Of a stretch of 43,280 nt of DNA, positions 16,062 through 22,641 are shown one piece after another; the first letter of the stretch is position 1; each line of letters opens with the position of its first letter. A program made the translations under genes and the position numbers. The stretch is taken from assembly GCA_017744935.1 (NCBI GenBank), contig JAGIAI010000042.1, positions 1 through 43,280 on the forward strand, written 5' to 3'. Under the pieces are notes generated by a model. That model worked only from the letters and a program-made list of their open reading frames with translations. It was not told the DNA's origin and made no database searches. Source of the DNA: Variovorax sp. GTDB taxonomy: Bacteria > Pseudomonadota > Gammaproteobacteria > Burkholderiales > Burkholderiaceae_C.

Positions 16062-17288
16062 ATGTCTTCCATTTCCCCGACCGCCGGCCTCCCGCCGCGC
16101 CGCCTCGTCCCCATCAACCCCAAGCCGCTGACCGTCGCGGTGCTGCTCGTGGCCCTCGGCGCGATTTACCTCGCGCAGACGGTCAGCATCCGTCAGGCCG
16201 CGCTCTACGTGGTCGGCGCATTGCTCGGCGTCACGCTGTACCACGCGGCCTTCGGCTTTACCTCTGCATGGCGCGTCTTCATCGCGGATGGTCGCGGCGC
16301 AGGCCTGCGGGCGCAGATGGTCATGCTTGCGATCGGCGTGATGCTGTTCTTCCCGGCCCTCTCGGCCGGCACGCTCTTCGGCCAGCCGGTCGCCGGCCTC
16401 GTCTCGCCGGCCGGCACCTCGGTCATCGTCGGCGCCTTCATCTTTGGCGTCGGCATGCAGCTCGGCGGCGGATGCGCCTCGGGCACGCTCTACACCGTGG
16501 GCGGCGGCAGCACGCGCATGATCATCACGCTGCTCGGATTCATCCTCGGCTCGGTCATCGCCACCGCGCACATGCCTTTCTGGACCTCGATGCCGCAGCT
16601 CGCGCCAATGTCGCTGGTCAAGACGCTCGGCGTCGGCACCGCGCTCGTACTCAACCTGCTGGTGTTCGCGGGCATCGCCGCGCTCACCGTCGTGATCGAG
16701 AAGCGCCGCCATGGCCGCCTTGTCAACGAACCCGCACGCGCCGCGCATGCATCGCCGTGGCTGCATGGCCCTTGGCCGCTCATCACGGGTGCGGTCGCGC
16801 TGGCGGTGCTCAACTTCGCGACGCTCGCGCTCGCGGGCCGTCCCTGGGGCGTGACCTCGGCTTTCGCGCTGTGGGGCGCAAAGGGCGCCGCGGCGCTCGG
16901 CGTCGACATCGCGAGCTGGAAGTACTGGAGCGCCGGCCCCAACGCCGCTGCGCTGTCCGCGCCGCTCAGCTTCGACGTGACCACCGTGATGGACATCGGC
17001 ATCGTGCTCGGCGCCATGGCTGCCGCCGCACTCGCGGGCCGCTATGCGCCGGTGTGGCGCATCCCGATGCGCTCCATCGTTGCCGCCGTCGTCGGCGGGC
17101 TGATGCTCGGCTACGGCGCGCGACTCGCGTACGGCTGCAACATCGGCGCGTATTTCAGCGGCATCGTCTCCGGCAGCATCCACGGCTGGCTGTGGCTGGT
17201 CTGCGCGTTTGCCGGCAACGTGCTCGGCACACGACTGCGGCCGCTCTTCGGCCTCGAAGTCGAGCGGGTGCAGAACACCGGCTGCTGA
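16062..17288 (+). CDS. YeeE/YedE (TsuA-like) sulfur-compound transporter
   Basis: A 408-residue inner-membrane protein of the YeeE/YedE family, whose characterised members import thiosulfate through cysteine relay sites. Two halves each carry the hallmark cysteine motif: GGGCASGTLYTVGGGS (C138) and YGCNIGAYFSGI (C359), with about ten hydrophobic segments around them. The start chosen is ATG 16062, because the frame upstream (from 15921) overlaps the subtilase stop and looks non-coding. The next gene begins 2 bp after the stop, so the two are probably translated together. Substrate (thiosulfate or another sulfur compound) is inferred from the family. Confidence 0.92.
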   Translation: MSSISPTAGLPPRRLVPINPKPLTVAVLLVALGAIYLAQTVSIRQAALYVVGALLGVTLYHAAFGFTSAWRVFIADGRGAGLRAQMVMLAIGVMLFFPALSAGTLFGQPVAGLVSPAGTSVIVGAFIFGVGMQLGGGCASGTLYTVGGGSTRMIITLLGFILGSVIATAHMPFWTSMPQLAPMSLVKTLGVGTALVLNLLVFAGIAALTVVIEKRRHGRLVNEPARAAHASPWLHGPWPLITGAVALAVLNFATLALAGRPWGVTSAFALWGAKGAAALGVDIASWKYWSAGPNAAALSAPLSFDVTTVMDIGIVLGAMAAAALAGRYAPVWRIPMRSIVAAVVGGLMLGYGARLAYGCNIGAYFSGIVSGSIHGWLWLVCAFAGNVLGTRLRPLFGLEVERVQNTGC

Positions 17289-17290
17289 CC

Positions 17291-17809
17291 ATGCCAAGTC
17301 TGTTCCTGCGTCGCCTCCATCCCCTGTTCGTCGGCGGGCTCATCGGCGTGGCATCGGTTGCCGCGCACGCCCAGGCACTGCCGCCGGGCGTCCACATGGG
17401 CATGACAGCGCAGGAGCTGCAAGCCACGCTCCCCTCCGCCGAACCGGTATCGCGCCCACAACGCCTCGCAGGCGGTCTGCTGGGCAGTTGGCGCGGCGAG
17501 CCCGCACCCATCGGCGGGCTGATGTTCAAGCCGACCTATTACTTCGCTGGTGGGCAATTGAGGCGCGTCGAATACGACGCCTCGGCGCAAGGCCAGCCGG
17601 ACGGCGGCGAGGCCGCGTTCTCGGCGCTGCTGAAGTGGGGTCGCGACAACTTCGGTACCGAACTCGCTGCCCTCGACCCGGGCAGCACCTATGTGTCGTG
17701 GAGCAGCGGCGATCTCGACGTGATCCTGCAACGCACCGGCGATGTGCATCGCGCGAGCCTGCGACTGATCTACAAGCAGCGCCAGCTTCGCGACGCCAGC
17801 GAACTCTGA
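17291..17809 (+). CDS. Hypothetical exported protein
   Basis: A 172-residue protein I do not recognise. The N-terminus has a clear Sec signal peptide: RR, then a hydrophobic core (LFVGGLIGVASVAA), then the AHAQA cleavage region near residue 28. The mature part is soluble, with a GVHMGMTAQELQATLPSAEPV segment that resembles the short repeats of small periplasmic assembly-type proteins, but not strongly enough to name. It follows the YeeE-type transporter by 2 bp, so a periplasmic accessory role for that transporter is possible but not shown. Confidence 0.75.
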   Translation: MPSLFLRRLHPLFVGGLIGVASVAAHAQALPPGVHMGMTAQELQATLPSAEPVSRPQRLAGGLLGSWRGEPAPIGGLMFKPTYYFAGGQLRRVEYDASAQGQPDGGEAAFSALLKWGRDNFGTELAALDPGSTYVSWSSGDLDVILQRTGDVHRASLRLIYKQRQLRDASEL

Positions 17810-17947
17810 CGCGGATACGGAGACGCCCTACAGGCGATTCGCCGGATTCACAGCAGAATGACGCCTTCGCGAGGCGCTGAAACCTGCCATGGCACGTGCT
17901 GTCAAAAAAGGTCGGGACGGAGCACCGCCATCGGAAGGACATGGATC

Positions 17948-18271
17948 GTGCACGAGCTGACATTCCGCACTCTGCTGTACCGCTACTTCTTTTTCGAGTG
18001 GCTGTTCATGGACGTCAACCAGGGCAATCTCCTCGAGCGCTCCGCGGCCCTGCGACACAACCAGTCTCAGGCGCACTGGCTTCTCACCTACATGTGGCGG
18101 TGGATGTGCTGCGCGACGCTGCTGTACGGCATGGGCGGCGTTGTCGAGATCCTGCTTGGTGCGCCGGCGGTATCGGCGATCTTCTATGTGCCAAGCGCGC
18201 TCAGCGTGTCGGTGAATGCGGTGATCGGTGCGGCCTGGCTGGGGCTCAAGACCTTGTCCGAGCCGCTCTGA
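17948..18271 (+). CDS. Small hypothetical membrane protein
   Basis: A 107-residue protein with two hydrophobic segments near residues 47-85 and an aromatic, basic N-terminus (LLYRYFFFEWLFMDVNQGN). The start is GTG 17948, with GGAAGGA exactly 7 bases upstream. The frame is open further up to 17858, but that extension is rich in Cys/Arg and looks non-coding. No family is recognised. It stands alone, 138 bp after the exported protein gene and convergent with the decayed Bug gene. Confidence 0.65.
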   Translation: MHELTFRTLLYRYFFFEWLFMDVNQGNLLERSAALRHNQSQAHWLLTYMWRWMCCATLLYGMGGVVEILLGAPAVSAIFYVPSALSVSVNAVIGAAWLGLKTLSEPL

Positions 18272-18375
18272 GAGCCGGAAGTTTGTAGAAGGCCGTTTCT
18301 CCAAACGCCATCGTGGTGCATCTGGCACTCGTATGGGTCACCCCGAGGCCGCGCCCCAAGTTGGGTGGGTCGGCG

Positions 18376-19059
18376 TCACACGACTGCATCGTCCCGGCTC
18401 GCACCCTCCTGATCCAGATACGCACGAAGCGACGGCCCGGTCAGCACCACGAGATCGATGTCGTGCTTGTCCAGCTCTGCGTGCACATCGAACGTCGCGA
18501 TTGTCCGCGTGATGGCATGGGCCAGCCTGTCGACGATGGCGCGAGACGTACCCGGCGGCGCGTAGATGCCTTCGATCTCACTGCGGCTCTTGACCAACCA
18601 GTCGATGTTCCGCTGCACGTCCGGCATGCGCCGGCTTGCCTTCACGGCGCCCTGCGGCAAAGGGCAGATCAACGCCACAGGAACGAAGCTGCCGCGCGGA
18701 TCGAGTGGGCGGTGGTTGTACAGGTAGCGCGAGATCGACATGGTTGCGGTGCTGGTCATCAGCAGCGTGTAGCCGTCTGGTGCTGAGCGGGCCAATGTGG
18801 CGAGGCCCAGTGTGCCGCCGGTGCCGGGGTGGCTGTCGATTTCGACTGGTTGGCAGAGGTAGGTGCTCAGCTTGCGGGCTAGGACGTGGGCGATGCTTTG
18901 GATGGGGGCGCTGCGCAGGTGGCCGATGACTAGGCGGATGGGGCGGCTTGGGTATTGGGAATCGGATTCCATGCGGATTCCTCAATGACGGCGCGCTAGT
19001 TGGCGCTGCACAGTGAAGGACGGAATGACGGCAAGCAGATGCTTGATGAAGCGAGGCAT
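18376..19059 (-). pseudogene. Decayed Bug-family (tripartite tricarboxylate) substrate-binding protein
   Basis: Bug proteins are about 320-residue periplasmic binding proteins. Here the N-terminal lobe is recognisable from YPSRPIRLVIGH through QPVEIDSHPGTGGTLGLATLARSAPDGYTLLM. At about LVKSRSEIEGIYAPPGT it jumps straight to the C-terminal lobe (APPGTSRAIVDRLAHAI), losing about 110 residues that normally lie between. Upstream in the same frame, a 25-codon stretch starts at ATG 19057-19059 after an AGGGAG ribosome-binding site and ends at TGA 18982-18984, just before the mature-protein homology. It occupies the place of the signal peptide. An in-frame stop plus an internal deletion make this a pseudogene; a residual 198-residue product from ATG 18972 is possible but would not be exported. 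Confidence 0.8.
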
Positions 19060-19079
19060 GTTGTTCTCCCTGAATTGGC

Positions 19080-19385
19080 ATGAACCCAAATTGCGGCACA
19101 TGTACCGTGGCTCAATGTACACCAAGCAGCAACGATCGCCCGGTGCCAAACCTCTCACCCGATCGCCAAGACCCACTCCTCGTGGCCCTTGGCGAAGCGA
19201 TTCGCGTGACGCGCAAATCGCGTGATATCTCTCAGGAAAAACTCGCGCTTCTTGCTGATGTCGACCGAAGTCATATGGGTCGTATCGAGCGTGGAGATAA
19301 CAACGTTGCCGTTCTTACGCTTGGCCAGATCGCATCTGCGTTAGGTATTTCGCTGAGCGAGCTTTTTCTGATCGCGGGTCATTGA
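19080..19385 (+). CDS. Small XRE-family (Cro/C1-type) transcriptional regulator
   Basis: A helix-turn-helix protein of at most 101 residues, sized like restriction-modification controller proteins. The HTH reads EAIRVTRKSRDISQEKLALLADVDRSHMGRIERGDN, followed by VLTLGQIASALGISLSELF. No convincing ribosome-binding site is visible. ATG 19080 is the outermost start, but its first 21 codons look non-coding (Cys-rich) and contain an inverted repeat, so GTG 19143 giving 80 residues is an equally good start. G+C is lower than in the surroundings (62 of 120 bases over 19201-19320 by hand count). It is convergent with the EVE-HNH nuclease gene, 14 bp away, and is a candidate regulator of it. Confidence 0.82.
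   Translation: MNPNCGTCTVAQCTPSSNDRPVPNLSPDRQDPLLVALGEAIRVTRKSRDISQEKLALLADVDRSHMGRIERGDNNVAVLTLGQIASALGISLSELFLIAGH
19101..19121. promoter_or_regulatory. Inverted repeat, possible controller-protein operator
   Basis: TGTAC at 19101-19105 and GTACA at 19117-19121 form an inverted repeat with an 11-base spacer. It lies in the short region between the decayed Bug gene and the conserved part of the XRE gene. Controller proteins commonly bind such sites to autoregulate; this role is inferred from position. Confidence 0.3.
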
Positions 19386-19399
19386 GCCGCGCAGGAATC

Positions 19400-20386
19400 T
19401 CACGTGAGTTGCTCTAAGAAGCTAGATCGCAGCAGCACGTTGTCGCGATGAAACGCTAGGAAGCGTTGCTGGCCCGTTGAAAAGGTACCGACCTTTGGAG
19501 GGCTCTCGGGGTCAATTCCCATCCGCACCAATGATTCGCGATGAGCAACCGGCGAGACGATCACTTGCCCGTTGTCCTCAAAAGCGATGAAACCGCGGTC
19601 GAACAGGTGATCGATGCTCGGCGTGAGCAACAAGCCGTTTTCGCCGTCAAGCCGCTCGTCGTTGGTTGCGTCACGCCAGGGCTTGCAGTGACTGGCGCGG
19701 AGTTGCTCTTCGCGATTCACCCCAGTGATGCGACATGAGCGCTCAATGCTCATCACACGCGTCTTGAATAGCCCTTGCCCTCGGCGCGCCAAAACAATGG
19801 CCTGCCGATCGGTCGCAAGTAAGCGCGTGTCAGATTGGACTTCTTTCAGCTCGTGCTCTTCCCATTCGATCAATCCGATCGCAGGCGACGAAGCGGGCTC
19901 ATCGGCTACACGGTAGCCCAGCACCAAATCACGAGCTTCTGCGCCAAGCAAATCAATGAGTGCGGCGGCCAGTAAATCTGGAACCCGTGTCAGATACACG
20001 CTCTGCATGCCGATACCGTTGGCACGCAATGGCGCATATCGATTGGGCAAGTGAGGTGCCAGTACGTCCATATGTTCGGACGGCTTGATCGGATGGCGCA
20101 ACTCTGAAAAGCGAACATCGATGCGCCAACCGATCGTGTCCCAATACGCGCCCGCAGTACCAAATTCCAGAGGTTTGGGCGCCTCGTAGGCATGCGATCG
20201 AGCGATTCCGATGGTTCGGATTACGGTATTCGCGAAAGAGAACACGACGTCACCCGGAGCTACCTCGCGCATGAAGTCGTAAAACGGGTTCTGCGTTTGG
20301 TTCGCTTTGCGCTTTGGAGACCAGAGGTAACCGCCATGTACTTCTTGGCGGTAGGTTTGGTTTTGATTGACCCACCAGTAGCGCAT
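19400..20386 (-). CDS. EVE-HNH nuclease, putative modification-dependent (type IV-like) restriction enzyme
   Basis: A 328-residue protein with an N-terminal PUA/EVE-like domain (MRYWWVNQNQTYRQEVHGGYLWSP, GDVVFSFANTVIRTIGIA, WRIDVRFSEL) joined to a C-terminal HNH_2-type nuclease. The nuclease residues are H233 in RASHCKPW, N250 in NGLLL and H260 in SIDHLFDRG. This architecture matches the EVE-HNH enzymes such as VcaM4I, which cut DNA carrying modified cytosine, so defence against modified phage DNA is the likely role. ATG 20386 has AAGG 9 bases upstream and begins the domain directly; ATG 20413 adds nine residues. No methyltransferase is adjacent, as expected for a modification-dependent enzyme. 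It lies immediately downstream of tRNA-Arg and its terminator, in lower-GC DNA. Confidence 0.85.
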   Translation of the reverse strand: MRYWWVNQNQTYRQEVHGGYLWSPKRKANQTQNPFYDFMREVAPGDVVFSFANTVIRTIGIARSHAYEAPKPLEFGTAGAYWDTIGWRIDVRFSELRHPIKPSEHMDVLAPHLPNRYAPLRANGIGMQSVYLTRVPDLLAAALIDLLGAEARDLVLGYRVADEPASSPAIGLIEWEEHELKEVQSDTRLLATDRQAIVLARRGQGLFKTRVMSIERSCRITGVNREEQLRASHCKPWRDATNDERLDGENGLLLTPSIDHLFDRGFIAFEDNGQVIVSPVAHRESLVRMGIDPESPPKVGTFSTGQQRFLAFHRDNVLLRSSFLEQLT

Positions 20387-20423
20387 TGGAACTTGCCTTT
20401 CGCCACGCGCCATTTCCTTGGCG

Positions 20424-20460
20424 CAATAAAAAGACCGGAATGCAAAGTTGCATCCGGTCT
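20424..20460 (-). terminator. Rho-independent terminator of the tRNA-Arg transcript
   Basis: On the minus strand the arms AGACCGGA-TGCAA and TTGCA-TCCGGTCT (20432-20460, one bulged base) form a strong hairpin followed by TTTTTATTG. It sits 6 bases after the encoded CCA of the tRNA and 37 bases before the EVE-HNH start codon. Confidence 0.85.
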
Positions 20461-20466
20461 GGTATC

Positions 20467-20541
20467 TGGTCCCGCCGCCAGGAATCGAACCTGGATCTCA
20501 GCCTTCGGAGGGCCGAATTCTATCCGTTGAAATACAGCGAG
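20467..20541 (-). tRNA. tRNA-Arg (anticodon CCG)
   Basis: A 75-nt cloverleaf on the minus strand. Acceptor CTCGCTG pairs fully with CGGCGGG (two G-U pairs). The anticodon stem CGGCC/GGCTG surrounds loop CTCCGAA with anticodon CCG (plus-strand 20506-20508), reading codon CGG. The T arm CCAGG-TTCGATT-CCTGG is perfect; discriminator A and CCA are encoded. The D stem is weak (T-T at the outer pair) and the variable loop has only 4 bases. Upstream, between it and the TetR stop, lie a GATAAT-like -10 (minus strand, 20574-20579) and a hairpin at 20547-20570 with no T-run. Confidence 0.93.
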
Positions 20542-20584
20542 GATCTGGGCTCCGACGTTGTCGGAAGCCCGACATTATCGCCTA

Positions 20585-21214
20585 TCAGCCGGCGCCCGGC
20601 TCAGACTTTCCGAAACCCAGGCCAGCAAGATAGACACGGAAGGTGCGGCGGCCGGTCGAGACGAGGTCGAAGGCCTCTGGGTCGAGCAGCCAGTTCTGGA
20701 TGAGCCCGTTGATGAGCGCGTGCAGCCCCTGCGCCGCCTGCGCGGCCGGGATGGGGAGCTTGATGCGCGAGCTGCGGGCCTCGGCGACCATGGCTTTCTC
20801 GAAATCGACCACGCATTCGTTGCGTGCGTCCAGGTGCCGGCGGTGCACCGATTGCATGTCGTGCGTGTATTCGACCTTGTGGGTGGCGACCTCGAAGACG
20901 CGGCGCATCTGCGGGTCGGTGGTCATGAGTTTCAGGGCCTCGACCATCATGCGTTCGACGCCGTCCATCGAACCGTCCTTGGCCACCTGCTGCACCGCGG
21001 CCTCCAGCGGCAGGGTGACGCGGTCCATCATGGCGTTGAAGAGGTCGGCCTTGTCCTTGAAATGCCAGTAGATGGCGCCGCGGGTGGCGCCGGCGTGCTG
21101 GGCGATCTGCTGCAGGGTGGTTTGCGACACGCCTTGCGACTGAAAAAGCACTTCGGCGGCGTCCAGCAGGCGCTGGCGCGTCTCTTGCGCTTCTTCCTTT
21201 GTGCGTCTCACCAT
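20585..21214 (-). CDS. TetR/AcrR-family repressor of the efflux operon
   Basis: A 209-residue regulator of the AcrR/TtgR type. Its HTH is complete: RQRLLDAAEVLFQSQGVSQTTLQQIAQHAGATRGAIYWHFKDKADLF. The ligand-binding domain contains EYTHDMQSVHRRHLDARNECV and ALINGLIQNWLLDPEAF, both typical of AcrR-like repressors that sense drugs. It is divergent from the RND operon, and the shared 166-bp region contains an AcrR-like palindrome, so it very probably represses that operon and itself, and is released by efflux substrates. Confidence 0.94.
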   Translation of the reverse strand: MVRRTKEEAQETRQRLLDAAEVLFQSQGVSQTTLQQIAQHAGATRGAIYWHFKDKADLFNAMMDRVTLPLEAAVQQVAKDGSMDGVERMMVEALKLMTTDPQMRRVFEVATHKVEYTHDMQSVHRRHLDARNECVVDFEKAMVAEARSSRIKLPIPAAQAAQGLHALINGLIQNWLLDPEAFDLVSTGRRTFRVYLAGLGFGKSEPGAG

Positions 21215-21263
21215 TTTTGTCTCCCGTTTCTAAAATCGGCCCTTTGCGCGTGAAGGCTGTCAC

Positions 21264-21285
21264 TATACATGCACGAATGTATGTA
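21264..21285. promoter_or_regulatory. AcrR-like operator between tetR and the RND operon
   Basis: TATACAT (21264-21270) and ATGTATGTA (21277-21285) form a palindrome around GCACGA. It resembles the known E. coli AcrR site, built from TACAT(A)CAT and ATG(T)ATGTA arms. The site lies 50 bases upstream of the tetR start and 96 bases before the membrane-fusion gene. Confidence 0.75.
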
Positions 21286-21380
21286 AACTACCGCCCTTTC
21301 CCGATAGCCGAGTTCGCCGTGCTGCTTTAGGCCCCTGCGCGAACAGGCGCTGTCCCCCGTCCTAGATACAAAGGATTCGC

Positions 21381-22628
21381 ATGCTCAACCTGCATGTCTC
21401 GCGCCCCTATTTGTTTTCGCCGCGCCTTGCGGCCGTTTCTGCCGCCACCGCCGTTGTTTTGACGCTCGCGGCCTGCGGCAAGAGCGAAGCCCCCGCAGCC
21501 GGCGGCCATGGTGGTGCAGCACCGCCAGCGCCTGAAGTGGGCGTGGTGGTCGCAACGCCGACGAGCGTCGGCCTTGTGACCGAACTGCCCGGCCGACTGG
21601 AAGCCTCGCGCGTTTCGGAAGTTCGCGCCCGTGCGGCCGGCATCATGATGGAGCGTGTCTTCAAGGAAGGCAGCGACGTCAAGGCCGGCCAGTTGCTGTT
21701 CAAGATCGACCCCGCACCGTATGCCGCCGCCGCGCGCAGCGCCGAAGCGAGCCTCGCGCGCGCCGAAGCGAATGCAGCGCAGGCCAAGGCGCTGGCCGAG
21801 CGCTACAAGCCGCTGGTGTCGGCCAACGCGGTCAGCAAGCAGGAATACGACAACGCAGTCGCCGCGCAGAAGACGGCCGAGGCCGACGTGGGCGTGAGCC
21901 GCGCCGCGCTGACGACGGCCAAGATCAACCTGGGCTACGCCGCGGTGACGGCTCCGATTTCCGGCCGCATCGGCCGTGCGTTGGTGACCGAAGGCGCTCT
22001 TGTGGGCCAAGGCGACGCGACGCAGCTCGCGGTGATCCAGCAAATCGACCCGATCTACGTGAACTTCACGCAGTCGGCGACGGACGTGATGCGCCTGCGC
22101 CGCCAGATGGAAGCGGGCCAGTTCAAGCGCGCCGAAGGCCCGAACGCGGCCAGCGTGCGCGTGGTGCTCGAGGACGGCAGCGAATATCCGCTGCCCGGCC
22201 GGCTGCTCTTCTCCGACCTGACGGTGGATTCGACGACCGGCCAGGTCACGCTCCGCGCCGAAGTGCCGAACCCGAACAAGAACCTGCTGCCGGGCCTCTA
22301 CGTGCGTGTGCGCGTGGAGCAGGCGCAGGCCGCCGATGCGATCACGCTACCGCAACAGGCGGTGACGCGCACGCAGCAGGGCGACACGGTCACGGTGGTG
22401 GGCGACGACGGCAAGCTGAACAAGCGCACCGTCAAGATCAGCGCCGCGCAGAACAACCAGTGGGTGGTGATCGACGGCCTGAAGGCCGGCGAAAAGGTGA
22501 TGGTCGATGGCTTCCAGAAGCTGCAGATGATGCCGCCCGGCACGCCGGTAAAGCCCGTGCCATGGAAGCCCGCAGGCGCAGCTCCTGCTGCCGCGGCAGC
22601 CGCTCCGGCTCCTGCCGCAAAGCAGTAA
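21381..22628 (+). CDS. RND efflux periplasmic adaptor (AcrA/MexA-like lipoprotein)
   Basis: A 415-residue membrane-fusion lipoprotein that links the inner-membrane pump to the outer-membrane channel. The signal peptide ends in lipobox LAAC with acylated C32. Lipoyl half-motifs are GRLEASRVSEVRARAAGIM and LGYAAVTAPISGRIGRALVTEGALV, separated by an alpha-hairpin (about residues 115-170). The beta-barrel contains VNFTQSATDVMRLRRQM and LLPGLYVRVRV. The tail is Ala/Pro-rich. It is the first gene of the efflux operon; the pump gene starts 13 bp downstream. Confidence 0.95.
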   Translation: MLNLHVSRPYLFSPRLAAVSAATAVVLTLAACGKSEAPAAGGHGGAAPPAPEVGVVVATPTSVGLVTELPGRLEASRVSEVRARAAGIMMERVFKEGSDVKAGQLLFKIDPAPYAAAARSAEASLARAEANAAQAKALAERYKPLVSANAVSKQEYDNAVAAQKTAEADVGVSRAALTTAKINLGYAAVTAPISGRIGRALVTEGALVGQGDATQLAVIQQIDPIYVNFTQSATDVMRLRRQMEAGQFKRAEGPNAASVRVVLEDGSEYPLPGRLLFSDLTVDSTTGQVTLRAEVPNPNKNLLPGLYVRVRVEQAQAADAITLPQQAVTRTQQGDTVTVVGDDGKLNKRTVKISAAQNNQWVVIDGLKAGEKVMVDGFQKLQMMPPGTPVKPVPWKPAGAAPAAAAAAPAPAAKQ

Positions 22629-22641
22629 GGAGCCCGCCCGC

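Noticed and set aside
15948..17297. Minus-strand frame of 449 codons opposite the YeeE-type transporter
   Set aside because: No recognisable domain, and the plus strand has the two cysteine motifs of the transporter family.
18982..19176. 65-codon minus-strand frame upstream of the Bug remnant as an independent gene
   Set aside because: Its last 25 codons are in frame with the Bug remnant and the rest overlaps the XRE promoter region; better explained as the broken 5' end of the Bug gene.
20441..20570. Direct repeat of the tRNA-Arg 3' end as an att site
   Set aside because: I looked along 18.3-20.4 kb for a second copy of the tRNA 3' end and saw none, so an integration site is not claimed.
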